Of a stretch of DNA of 35,028 bases, positions 9,456 to 18,053 are shown in pieces (position 1 is the first letter of the stretch; every line of letters starts with the position of its first letter). Under the pieces are notes generated by a model. That model searched no databases. It was not told the DNA's origin and saw only the letters and a program-made list of their open reading frames with translations. The stretch comes from a candidate division KSB1 bacterium (lineage in GTDB: Bacteria; Zhuqueibacterota; JdFR-76; DREG01): contig JADFJB010000040.1 of NCBI GenBank assembly GCA_022566355.1, positions 1-35,028 on the forward strand. Direction: 5' to 3'. Position numbers and translations under genes: made by a program.

Positions 9456-9794
9456 ATGACAATAAAAGAAGAGATACGGGACAATATTGCGATTCTTTAT
9501 CTTAAAGGGAATATGATGGGCGGCCCGGATACAACGCAAATCCATGAGAAAGTCAAAAGCCTCATAGTTGATAAAATCCACAATGTTGTGATCGATTTAA
9601 GTAAAGTAAAATGGATGAACAGTTCCGGTTTAGGTTCATTAATGGCATGTATGAGCACATTAAAGAATGCGGAAGGTCAGTTGAAGATCTCCGGAGCTAC
9701 TGAGAAGATAAAAAATTTATTCATGATTACAAAGCTTATGACCATTTTTGAAACCTATGAAACCACGGATAGGGCAATAGCAAGTTTCAAATAA
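9456..9794 (+). CDS. STAS domain anti-sigma factor antagonist
   Basis: A 112-residue STAS-domain protein of the RsbV/SpoIIAA type. The phospho-acceptor region is MNSSGLGSL, with Ser56 and Ser57 as candidate sites, after the strand NVVIDLSKVKW. The C-terminal helix block IKNLFMITKLMTIFETYET is typical. It has a strong AAGGAGG ribosome site just before the ATG, unlike the weakly initiated kinase upstream, which suits an antagonist made in excess. The pair should form a partner switch: the unphosphorylated antagonist binds the kinase and frees its target. A bidirectional terminator follows. Confidence 0.92.
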   Translation: MTIKEEIRDNIAILYLKGNMMGGPDTTQIHEKVKSLIVDKIHNVVIDLSKVKWMNSSGLGSLMACMSTLKNAEGQLKISGATEKIKNLFMITKLMTIFETYETTDRAIASFK

Positions 9795-9820
9795 AATTTT
9801 AAGTACCATGCATTACAAAA

Positions 9821-9870
9821 AAAAGGCGGTTATTCATCCAGAAAATACTGGCTAAAAACCGCCTCTTTTA
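9821..9870. terminator. Bidirectional rho-independent terminator between STAS and OmpA genes
   Basis: Arms GGCGGTT (9825-9831) and AACCGCC (9857-9863) enclose a smaller CCAG/CTGG hairpin. A-rich sequence precedes it on the left and TCTTTTATT follows on the right, so it can terminate transcription both ways. It lies between convergent genes ending at 9794 and 9908. Confidence 0.85.
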
Positions 9871-9907
9871 TTAATAAATACTGGCCTTCAATACCAGCTC
9901 ACATGTT

Positions 9908-11575
9908 TTAACGAATTAATACTCTTAGGCTCGAATTTCTTTTTTCTTCATTTGCATCTAAATCCGGTAATCCAGTTATAATAATTCCATCATCAATCAC
10001 TCGGAATGCAACACGGCGATGTAATGCAGTTGGGAACGCTTTGTAATTCGGATTCATAGACAAACTTGTATATTCTCCATAACCAGTTGTGGGGAGACGA
10101 TCAATTGTTATTTTAAATTTTTTTGCTAAATAGTTTTTAACCACTTCTGCTCGTTTGATACTAAGCTTTTCATTGTATTCTTCAGTACCAACACTATCTG
10201 TAAATCCTATGATTTCTAATTGAATTTCCGGATTCTGCTCTAATATTTCACCAATTTGATCGAGTTGTTCAATATAACCAGCCACAACTTCCGAACTATT
10301 AAAATCAAAATAAATACCGAATATCGGCTGCTTTACCAAACCGACTAACAGATTTTTTTGGGTAAATCTATCGGAAATGATACTTACTTTCGCCATTGAA
10401 CTCTGCCGGTTGTCAACAGGGATAATGGTTCTGCCCATAAAATCAACAATCGCATCAGAATCTGAATTCTCTTCAACATCAATACCATCCGGAACTCCAT
10501 CGTTGTCCGAATCTTTAGCCAATCCAAAGGCATCTACTTCAGCACCTCGGAAAGACAAAATCTCTTGATCGATAGCATCCGGCACACCGTCTCTGTCTGA
10601 ATCTAGTGGCACTCCAGTTCCATCAACAGCCCATCCCCTGGGTGTATCCAGATCCAAATCTCTTCGATCATCTATTCCATCATTGTCATAATCCGGACGG
10701 AATGTATCAAGTGAGAAATTCAAACCGACTAGTAATTGCCAGTTTTCCTTGTAGTTGGCTGTAAGTGTTTTTTTCAGATTGTCTAACGAACGCATGAAAC
10801 CAACTTCCAACCCTAATTTCGGTGTGAGAGAATATTGCGCACCGAGAGAAACATTCAGGTAGTCCTTGAATAAATCAAAATTAGCATCCAGGGAAGTCCG
10901 GGTATAAACATCTGCCAATAAAAACATCCGGCTATTATACCGATATTTTAAAGAAAAAGAAGCCAACAATTGATTACGCAAATCCCATATGCCTTGTAGA
11001 TCTTCATTAGCATAGCCGATATTAAACTGTCCTTCCAGATTATACGTAATTGGCTTAGAAACCAGGTACAGGGCTTCCAAGGTATATGCTTTGCCATCAA
11101 AAGGATAACCCGGCGCATCGACAAACAAAGCTCCTCCGGGAGTTTCCAGACTCATTTTAACTGCATGTGAAATGGAAAAACTTTTGAAATCAGGCAACGA
11201 ATATTTTAATCCAATTTTACCAATGCCCAACCCGGTCTGATATTTATTAGAAGAAAACTCTGAAACATAATGTGCAAAGGTTGTAACCAATCCCTGTAAC
11301 TCCAATTTACTTGTTAAGCCAAATGCTCCTGAGGCTGCAACTTTCATAAGCATTACATTGGAGTTATACTTATTGACCATTTCGGAATGATAATAACTGG
11401 TTAGTTTTAATCCTAATTTGCCCTTTTCCGAAACCCTGGGTGACTGCGTAAAATAAACACCATCGCCTCCTTCAATAGCTTTTGGCGCCATTTGGGCTAT
11501 TGCTTGCGACGATATTAAAGATAGAAACAAAACTGGAATGATCCGGTTAAAATATTTCTTGTTAGCTTTTTTCAT
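9908..11575 (-). CDS. OmpA-family outer-membrane protein with TSP type-3 repeats
   Basis: A 555-residue envelope protein. The signal peptide runs over residues 1-27 (hydrophobic IIPVLFLSLISSQAIA). Residues of about 40-290 look like a membrane beta-barrel. Calcium-binding thrombospondin type-3 repeats follow (DYDNDGIDDRRDLDLDTP, DSDRDGVPDAID, DSDNDGVPDGID). The C-terminal OmpA domain, about 420-535, contains IYFDFNSSEV, the peptidoglycan-binding block EIIGFTDSVGTEEYNEKLS and LHRRVAFRVI. It should tie the outer membrane to murein. The start is supported by a strong AAGGAGG 6 bases before the ATG. It is divergent from mpl and convergent with the STAS gene across a terminator. Confidence 0.93.
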   Translation of the reverse strand: MKKANKKYFNRIIPVLFLSLISSQAIAQMAPKAIEGGDGVYFTQSPRVSEKGKLGLKLTSYYHSEMVNKYNSNVMLMKVAASGAFGLTSKLELQGLVTTFAHYVSEFSSNKYQTGLGIGKIGLKYSLPDFKSFSISHAVKMSLETPGGALFVDAPGYPFDGKAYTLEALYLVSKPITYNLEGQFNIGYANEDLQGIWDLRNQLLASFSLKYRYNSRMFLLADVYTRTSLDANFDLFKDYLNVSLGAQYSLTPKLGLEVGFMRSLDNLKKTLTANYKENWQLLVGLNFSLDTFRPDYDNDGIDDRRDLDLDTPRGWAVDGTGVPLDSDRDGVPDAIDQEILSFRGAEVDAFGLAKDSDNDGVPDGIDVEENSDSDAIVDFMGRTIIPVDNRQSSMAKVSIISDRFTQKNLLVGLVKQPIFGIYFDFNSSEVVAGYIEQLDQIGEILEQNPEIQLEIIGFTDSVGTEEYNEKLSIKRAEVVKNYLAKKFKITIDRLPTTGYGEYTSLSMNPNYKAFPTALHRRVAFRVIDDGIIITGLPDLDANEEKRNSSLRVLIR

Positions 11576-11820
11576 ATTACACCTCCTTATGTATTAATAA
11601 TTTTATTAATTCCTTTTGTCCATTGCAATTTCCTAATGCCATATTCGTACCAAATCTATCTTAGGGCGATTTAAGCACAAATTGCAAAAATATTAAAACG
11701 GTTAAGTGAGTCATACACGAGACAGTTCTCAGAACCGATACAGAATTCGGGAAATCTATGGAAGTTTATGTTTCCAATTTTTATATTGAGACGCTTTTTA
11801 ATATTTACGAAAAAGGAAAT

Positions 11821-13242
11821 ATGGATAAAAAAGAATTCAAGCAAATCCATTTCATCGGAATTTGTGGCTCAGCTATGGCCAATATGGCAGTTATGATGAG
11901 TAAAATGGGCTACAAGGTAACAGGGTCAGATGAAAGTATTTATCCGCCAATGAGTACTTTCCTTGAAAAGAATAGCATACCAGTGGATAGCTTCCGGAAA
12001 GAAAATATAAAAAATAACCCGGATTTGGTTATCATCGGAAATGCTGTTTCACGAGGTAACCCGGAGGCAGAATATGTGCTTGAAAATAAATTACGGTTTA
12101 TCTCTCTTCCGGAAGCGCTTAAAACTTTTTTTCTTTATGATAAGAAAAACATCGTGGTTACCGGAACACATGGTAAGACTACTTCAACATCAATTCTTGC
12201 CTGGGTTTTAGAGTGTGCAAATCGAGACCCAAGTTTCTTCATAGGGGGAATTCCAATCAATTTTGGTTATGGTTTTAAAACCGGAAAAGGAGACGAATTT
12301 ATTTTAGAAGGAGACGAATACGATTCTGCCTTTTTTGACAAGCGTTCAAAATTTGTCCATTATCTTCCGGAAATCGTTGTCATTAATAATATTGAATTTG
12401 ACCACTGTGATATATTTCGCAGCCTTGATGATATTTTAATCAGTTTTCGTGATTTAATTAACCTGATTCCAAAAAATGGGCTTATGGTAGTCAATGGTGA
12501 TGATGCAAATGTACGAACATTGATTGATAAAAGTTACGCACCAGTTGAAACCTTTGGATTTCGAAGTGACGTTAAATGGCAAATTAAAAATTTACAAAAC
12601 TTACCCAAGGGGGTTCAATTTGAACTATACAACAAAGGTAGTTTTTCCGGTGAATATTTTGTTCCACTTTCGGGGAATCATAATACGATGAATGCAGCAG
12701 GGAGCGTCGTTGTTTTAAACTACCTGGGACTATCGAAACACGAAATCCAAAATGGATTTAATACTTTTAAAAGTATTCGCAGGCGCCTCGAAGTTCGAGG
12801 AGTTATCAATTCTATTACAGTTTACGACGATTTTGCACATCACCCGACCGAAATTCGAGAAACCCTGGAAGGATTACATAATCAGTACCCGGATTGCCGG
12901 TTGTGGGCAATTTTTGAACCCAGGACTAACACAGCAAGACGCAATATTTTCCAGAAAGAATTGCCGAGAGCTTTCGACCCTGCTCATGGGATAGCAATCG
13001 GCAAGGTTAATAGAGCCCACCTTTTGACTGCTGAAGAAATTCTGGATCGCGAACAAATCCGGGCCGACCTCACCTTGAAAAATAAGGAAGCTTTTTATCA
13101 CGATGATGTAAACGAAATCATCAATTGGCTGTTACCCAAATTGCAGCCCAAAGATCATGTGGTAATTATGTCAAATGGCAGTTTTGACGGTATTCATGAT
13201 AAACTGTTAACCAGGTTGGAAAAATTCAGCCCAACGCGATAA
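11821..13242 (+). CDS. mpl: UDP-N-acetylmuramate:L-alanyl-gamma-D-glutamyl-meso-diaminopimelate ligase
   Basis: A Mur-ligase family enzyme of 473 residues that attaches recycled murein tripeptide to UDP-MurNAc in the cytoplasm. The opening IHFIGICGSAMANMAVMM is the nucleotide-fold loop specific to MurC/Mpl, and VTGSD follows. The ATP P-loop TGTHGKTT is at about 114-121. EGDEYDSAFFDKRSKF separates Mpl from MurC, and later come NNIEFDHCDIF, SGNHNTMNAAGSV and VYDDFAHHPTEI. Start chosen at ATG 11821, after AAAAGGAAAT, because the family begins just before IHFIGICG; an in-frame ATG at 11758 would add 21 unlikely residues. It appears monocistronic. It implies meso-diaminopimelate murein. Confidence 0.93.
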   Translation: MDKKEFKQIHFIGICGSAMANMAVMMSKMGYKVTGSDESIYPPMSTFLEKNSIPVDSFRKENIKNNPDLVIIGNAVSRGNPEAEYVLENKLRFISLPEALKTFFLYDKKNIVVTGTHGKTTSTSILAWVLECANRDPSFFIGGIPINFGYGFKTGKGDEFILEGDEYDSAFFDKRSKFVHYLPEIVVINNIEFDHCDIFRSLDDILISFRDLINLIPKNGLMVVNGDDANVRTLIDKSYAPVETFGFRSDVKWQIKNLQNLPKGVQFELYNKGSFSGEYFVPLSGNHNTMNAAGSVVVLNYLGLSKHEIQNGFNTFKSIRRRLEVRGVINSITVYDDFAHHPTEIRETLEGLHNQYPDCRLWAIFEPRTNTARRNIFQKELPRAFDPAHGIAIGKVNRAHLLTAEEILDREQIRADLTLKNKEAFYHDDVNEIINWLLPKLQPKDHVVIMSNGSFDGIHDKLLTRLEKFSPTR

Positions 13243-13254
13243 ATTTATATCAAC

Positions 13255-13281
13255 CTCTGTACCCTCTGCGTGCTCCGCGAC
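13255..13281. repeat. Short 9-base-phased CTCTGYRYS-type repeat
   Basis: Three degenerate 9-base units, CTCTGTACC, CTCTGCGTG and CTCCGCGAC, lie just after the mpl stop. They resemble the CTCTGTGCC-like arrays in other spacers of this window. The rest of the spacer to 13519 holds no gene that I can support. Confidence 0.55.
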
Positions 13282-13519
13282 TTATGACTTAAGGAATCAA
13301 TTTTAACAGCAATTTCGTGTTGATAAAAAATTAGATTTTAAAAATAGCAACATTCCCCTCGAATATGAGTTGGATGAAAATTTCTCCTTGCTCACTGCAA
13401 CAAAGGGATAACAACAGTGAACCGATATTGCAAATGAATAACATCCGGAAATAGGGGAAAAATATCCTGATAATAATGAAAAAACATTAAGACTGGTAGA
13501 CAAAGAATTTGTAAATTAT

Positions 13520-14893
13520 CTAATATTCTTCATCACTTACTCCATATTGCCGCAGTTTTTCCCGTAAGGTTGATCGGGAAATACCAAGAACCCTTGATGC
13601 TTGAGATTTGTTGTTCTTATTCTCTTTCAAAACGAAAAGTATGTGACGCTTTTCCATTTCATTTAGAGACATATCTGAAGTCAACGAATCTCCCAAAGTA
13701 ACAGGAGTTTTGTGGCTCTCAACATTTAACTCTTGCGGAAGTTGTTCAACACCAATATTTAAATCAAGACATAAAATCACAGCACGTTCAATTACATTTT
13801 TTAATTCTCGAACATTTCCCGGCCAGTCATAATGAATAAGTACTTTTTCGGCTTCCGGGGTTAAGCCTTTTACATCTTTATTAAAATGACTGTTGTTTCC
13901 ATCAATAAATAATTTTGCCAATGGTAAAATATCTTCCCGCCGTTTACGGAGAGGTGGCACTTCAACATCCATAACCTTCAAACGATAATATAAATCATCG
14001 CGGAAAGTTCCTTTCCGAACACAATCAAGCAGATTTTGATTGGTTGCCGCAATAACGCGAACATCAACATGAATATTATTTGTACCTCCAACTCTTAGAA
14101 AAGAGTGGGTTTCAAGGATCCTCAATAATTTAGGCTGAAGCGAAGGACTTAAACTGGATATTTCATCAAGAAAAATAGTTCCGGTGTGGGCCATTTCAAA
14201 AAGGCCCTTTTTGGTTGCCTTAGCATCTGTAAATGCGCCCTTTTCATGTCCGAACATTTCACTCTCTAGCAAATATTCCGGAATGGCGCCGCAATTTATT
14301 TTAATCAAAGGATTGTTTTTTCTTCCACTTGAACGATGGATAGCATTGGCCACTAATTCTTTTCCAGTCCCGCTCTCACCTTGTATTAGAACAGGTGTAT
14401 TGGGTGTTACACTAACAATATTAATAAATTCTTTTACTTGCCTCAATAGTTGACTGGTGCCAAATAGCTCCGAGTCAGGAGAGTCAATTTTCTGTTGCCA
14501 CCGCAACTGGGCAACTTCTCGCCTTAACTTTTGAGTTTCCATCGCTTTCTTTACAACCAACCGCAGTAATTCCAACTCAAACGGTTTTTGCAGGTAATCA
14601 AAAGCGCCGTTTTTCATTGCTTGAATAACTTGTGGAATTTCTGCAAACGCCGTCATCATCACTACTATAATGTCAGGATCATATTCTTTTATTTCTTGTA
14701 GGATCTCAAGGCCATTTTTCCCGGGGAGCCTGATATCCAACAAGGCTAGGTCTACAAAATGATCTTGTAGATAATCTATACCCTCCTCCCCTGAAGTAAC
14801 CGTATGTGCATGATAGTCCTTTTTGCGCATTGCATCTGCAATGGAAATCCCCAAATCTTCATTATCTTCAATTATTAATAAATTTTTCTCCAA
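13520..14893 (-). CDS. NtrC-family sigma-54-dependent response regulator
   Basis: A 457-residue activator with three domains. The receiver (1-120) has acidic residues E9-D10 in IIEDNED, phospho-acceptor D53 in LLDIRLPG and K103. The AAA+ domain (about 143-380) has Walker A GESGTGKE (172-179), Walker B GTIFLDEI and the sigma-54 contact loop GAFTDA in place of the commoner GAFTGA. The Fis-type helix-turn-helix (about 415-455) includes KSQASRVLGISRSTLREKL. It binds enhancers and drives RNA polymerase with sigma-54. It lies 5 bases downstream of a histidine kinase, its likely donor, at the end of a leftward signalling operon. The target promoters are unknown. Confidence 0.95.
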   Translation of the reverse strand: MEKNLLIIEDNEDLGISIADAMRKKDYHAHTVTSGEEGIDYLQDHFVDLALLDIRLPGKNGLEILQEIKEYDPDIIVVMMTAFAEIPQVIQAMKNGAFDYLQKPFELELLRLVVKKAMETQKLRREVAQLRWQQKIDSPDSELFGTSQLLRQVKEFINIVSVTPNTPVLIQGESGTGKELVANAIHRSSGRKNNPLIKINCGAIPEYLLESEMFGHEKGAFTDAKATKKGLFEMAHTGTIFLDEISSLSPSLQPKLLRILETHSFLRVGGTNNIHVDVRVIAATNQNLLDCVRKGTFRDDLYYRLKVMDVEVPPLRKRREDILPLAKLFIDGNNSHFNKDVKGLTPEAEKVLIHYDWPGNVRELKNVIERAVILCLDLNIGVEQLPQELNVESHKTPVTLGDSLTSDMSLNEMEKRHILFVLKENKNNKSQASRVLGISRSTLREKLRQYGVSDEEY

Positions 14894-14898
14894 TGAAT

Positions 14899-16818
14899 CT
14901 AACCTTCAGTTGGCAATAATATAGTAAAACTAGTCCCTTTTTCAATTTCACTCTGAACGTGAATTTCGCCGCCATGTTCTTCAATAATTCGATAAACAAT
15001 GGATAGCCCCAAACCCGTTCCCTGTGATTTTGTCGTAAAAAATGGGTCGAAAATATTCTCCTGGTGTTCTTTTCGAATACCAATACCGGAATCACTAATT
15101 TTCACTTCAACAAAAGCCAATTCTTTTCTTGGGCCTTTGTATGCTTTTCCCCTACGATCCATATGGGTAGGAGTGATTTTGGTGTTTTTAGCGGAAATTG
15201 ACAACGAACCGCCATTCGGCATTGCATCTACTGCATTGATGATCAAATTTAAAAAGACTTGCAGAATCTGATTTAAGTCTATGTAGGCTGAACGAAGGTC
15301 TTTTTCATAGCTCTCGGAAAATTCGATACTTGCAGATTTCAATTTTTTTCCCAAAAGAACCATAACTTCGTTTACGATATCTTTGACCCTGTTATTTTTC
15401 TTTATAGGTGGTCGAGGACGCGCATAAGAAAAGAATGTCTTTAGCAGTTCGTCAAGCCTGTTTACCTGCCTTAAAATTCTTTGTAAATATTCACGGTGTG
15501 GGTGATTGGGCTCGACTTCTTCTTCCAAGGTTTGTACAATCGTTTTGATTCCGGCCAATGGGTTTCGAATTTCATGAGCGATACCGGCTGCCAGAACACC
15601 CAAAGAAGCTAACCGATCCATTCGGATCATATCTATCTGCATTTGCTTGGTGGTTGAAATATCGCGAAATGTGATAATCGTGCCTAATTTCGAATTTTCA
15701 TCATTCCGCCAGGGAGTTTGGCTAAATCCAATGTGAATTTTTTTTCCATCTTTATGGGTAATTACAGCTTCCTGGCTAAGAACAGTCTGTTTCTTACCAT
15801 TTTCGGGCGGAAGTATGATCTCGATTTCGTCGCTTTGAATGATAAAATCGATTTTTTGATTGATCACTTCATTAAAAGAATAACCTAATATTTCCTCTGC
15901 AGCAGAATTAATAAAGGTAATCCTACGATTTTGATCAACTGTAATCATACCACTGCTTATACTCTTAATAATACTTTCGGTAAGGCTTTGCAAACTAGCA
16001 ATTTGAGATTCAAGTTGAAATTTTTCCGTAACATCCCTGGCAATTCCCACCATACCGGAAATTGAGTTGGGTTCTCGTAACGGATTTAAATTCGTAGCAA
16101 AATATTTTGTAGTTTGGTCTTTACCACGAATTCGAATTTGAAATTGATGGCCAATGCCGTGAATGCATTTTTCTATTGCTTCTTCAACCACAGGTTTATC
16201 TTGTGGAATAACTAAATCTACCAGGAAATGATTCACCCAATCTTCGGATTTGAGTTTTGTAAGAAAAGGAAGCTGTCTGTTTACAAAAATAACCTTCCCT
16301 TGTTCATCGAGTGTGAAGATTAGGTCATTGGCATTCTCAATTAAATCACGATATTTGTAACGGGTTCGCTCAATTTCTTCTTCCAATTCAAGATTCCGGT
16401 CACGGATTTCCCTAGTCTTCAAAGCATTCTGAATGATGTTAATCAACTCACGATGACCGAAGGGTTTAAATAGAAAAGCTGTTAATCCTTTCACAAATAA
16501 CTCATCTTGGTCAATACCTTCATCATTACGAGCCGTTAGCATTATAACGGGGATTTTACAATAATCTTCATATTTTTTATTTGTAATCAGCTCTAGAAAA
16601 AAATCTTTCCCGGTGAGTTTAGGTAACATATAATCCAGGATAATTAGATCCGGATGATCTTCAATTATCTTTTTAAACCCCTCCTCTCCCGATGTAGCAC
16701 ATACATAATTATATCCCCCCTTTCTTATGATAACCCGTCCGATATCAAGCATTCCGGGATCATCATCTATTAAAAGAACCGTTTTTTTTCTGGAGGTATT
16801 CGCTGTCAAATCACACAC
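14899..16818 (-). CDS. Histidine kinase with N-terminal receiver and two PAS domains
   Basis: A soluble 639-residue kinase. A receiver opens the protein (D19/D20, D62 in IILDYMLPK, K118 in LFKPFG). Two PAS domains follow at about 153-270 and 280-392. The HisKA block LAAGIAHEIRNPLAGIKT has phospho-acceptor H415. The HATPase has the N-box LIINAVDAMPNGG, then DSGIGIRKEHQENIFDPFF, then GTGLGLSIVYRIIEEHGG. The H-E-I-R-N-P type and the NtrB-like shape fit the NtrC-type regulator that starts 5 bases downstream. The built-in receiver could take phosphate from another kinase in the cluster. The start is GTG at 16818, 8 bases from the previous gene; no better start is visible. Confidence 0.93.
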   Translation of the reverse strand: MCDLTANTSRKKTVLLIDDDPGMLDIGRVIIRKGGYNYVCATSGEEGFKKIIEDHPDLIILDYMLPKLTGKDFFLELITNKKYEDYCKIPVIMLTARNDEGIDQDELFVKGLTAFLFKPFGHRELINIIQNALKTREIRDRNLELEEEIERTRYKYRDLIENANDLIFTLDEQGKVIFVNRQLPFLTKLKSEDWVNHFLVDLVIPQDKPVVEEAIEKCIHGIGHQFQIRIRGKDQTTKYFATNLNPLREPNSISGMVGIARDVTEKFQLESQIASLQSLTESIIKSISSGMITVDQNRRITFINSAAEEILGYSFNEVINQKIDFIIQSDEIEIILPPENGKKQTVLSQEAVITHKDGKKIHIGFSQTPWRNDENSKLGTIITFRDISTTKQMQIDMIRMDRLASLGVLAAGIAHEIRNPLAGIKTIVQTLEEEVEPNHPHREYLQRILRQVNRLDELLKTFFSYARPRPPIKKNNRVKDIVNEVMVLLGKKLKSASIEFSESYEKDLRSAYIDLNQILQVFLNLIINAVDAMPNGGSLSISAKNTKITPTHMDRRGKAYKGPRKELAFVEVKISDSGIGIRKEHQENIFDPFFTTKSQGTGLGLSIVYRIIEEHGGEIHVQSEIEKGTSFTILLPTEG

Positions 16819-16826
16819 TCATTCTT

Positions 16827-18035
16827 CTACAGTATCCACTCCATGTTTACCTGGTCTTCAGATGAATGGATTGATGGTTTATCACCATTTGAATCTATCC
16901 GATGATCAATAGGAAGGTTAAAATAGAATGTGGAACCCTTTTGCAAAATTGAATCAACCCAAATCTCTCCGCCATGAAGATGGATAAGATTTTTGGCTAA
17001 ACTTAATCCCAATCCTGCACCACCATATTTTCTACTAATGCTTCCGTCCACTTGTTGAAAATCTTCAAATATTTTTTCTATATCCGGCTCAGCAATTCCG
17101 ATACCTGTATCTCGAATTGCAAATTCCAAAAACCCTTTATTGCAGTATACTTTTAATTCTATTTCACCGGAATCCGTAAATTTAACGGCATTGCTTAATA
17201 AATTTAACAACACTTGATAAATTTTTTGAGCATCAATATAAAGAATTGGGAGGTCATCTTCCAGCGTTTGAATAAATTTCAACTTCTCTCCATTCAAAGA
17301 GGGCTTGATCGTAGAAACAGCTGCCTCGATGATATTCACAATGGGGTTTGCTTCCGGATAAAGTTGAAACTTACCTTTATGTATCCGAGAAAAATCCAAT
17401 AACTCATTGATCAATTTTAAGAGATGGTTACCACTATCGAATATGTTTTTGAGAGCATTCACTTGAGCTTCATTCACTTGCCCATATAGCTCCTCTCTCA
17501 AAAGCTCTGCATACCCGAGAATGCAATTCAAAGGCGTTCTTAACTCATGGCTGATTGTTGATAAAAATTGGGTTTTTAATTGATTCAACTCGCTTAATTG
17601 TTTGTTTTTATCGATAAGCTGGCGATTGATCCGTTGAATTTCCTGACTGCGCTTTTTTCTTTCTTGTTCAGCGATAACGTCTTTTGTAATGTCTCGTACT
17701 ATTCCATGAAATCCTACAACCCTCTTTTGTCGAAATATGGGGATTATAGTTAGTTCTACCGAGATAATCGTGTTTGATTTAGCCGATAACCAGGTTTGTA
17801 AAACCATATTCCTATTTTTAGGGTTACCGTTTTCAAATTTTCTAATAATTTTTTTATATTCATTGTCACTAAAAAAGAAAGAAAAGTGCTTTCCCTGTAG
17901 TTCTTGAAGAGTATAACCCGTTAGCTGGGTAACAGCCCGGTTTAGAAAACGAATATGCCCTGTTGCATCAAGAAGATAAAAGCAATCAGTAGCATTTTCA
18001 ACAAGATCACTGTAATATTCTTCAGGATTCTTCAT
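16827..18035 (-). CDS. Soluble PAS histidine kinase
   Basis: A 402-residue cytoplasmic kinase. One PAS domain (about 6-122) carries NATDCFYLLDATGHIRFLNR, and a coiled-coil linker follows (about 125-155). The HisKA block FLSTISHELRTPLNCILGYA has H163. The HATPase shows LLSNAVKFTDSG, DTGIGIAEPDIEKIFEDF and YGGAGLGLSLAKNL. There is no membrane segment or receiver. It is the third signalling gene of the leftward cluster, 18 bases after the membrane kinase and 8 bases before the receiver-kinase hybrid. It might phosphorylate the receiver of the next kinase or of the GGDEF protein. The signal is unknown. Confidence 0.93.
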   Translation of the reverse strand: MKNPEEYYSDLVENATDCFYLLDATGHIRFLNRAVTQLTGYTLQELQGKHFSFFFSDNEYKKIIRKFENGNPKNRNMVLQTWLSAKSNTIISVELTIIPIFRQKRVVGFHGIVRDITKDVIAEQERKKRSQEIQRINRQLIDKNKQLSELNQLKTQFLSTISHELRTPLNCILGYAELLREELYGQVNEAQVNALKNIFDSGNHLLKLINELLDFSRIHKGKFQLYPEANPIVNIIEAAVSTIKPSLNGEKLKFIQTLEDDLPILYIDAQKIYQVLLNLLSNAVKFTDSGEIELKVYCNKGFLEFAIRDTGIGIAEPDIEKIFEDFQQVDGSISRKYGGAGLGLSLAKNLIHLHGGEIWVDSILQKGSTFYFNLPIDHRIDSNGDKPSIHSSEDQVNMEWIL

Positions 18036-18053
18036 TAAAAATATCTTGAATAT

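Noticed and set aside
11624-11641. Sigma-54-like promoter before the OmpA gene (TGGCATTAGGAAATTGCA read leftward)
   Set aside because: The GG and GC elements are 12 bases apart instead of 10, so the required spacing is not met.
13300-13519. Possible remnant coding sequence after mpl (such as EKYPDNNEKTLRLVDKEF)
   Set aside because: The open stretches are short, in different frames and match no family that I recognise.
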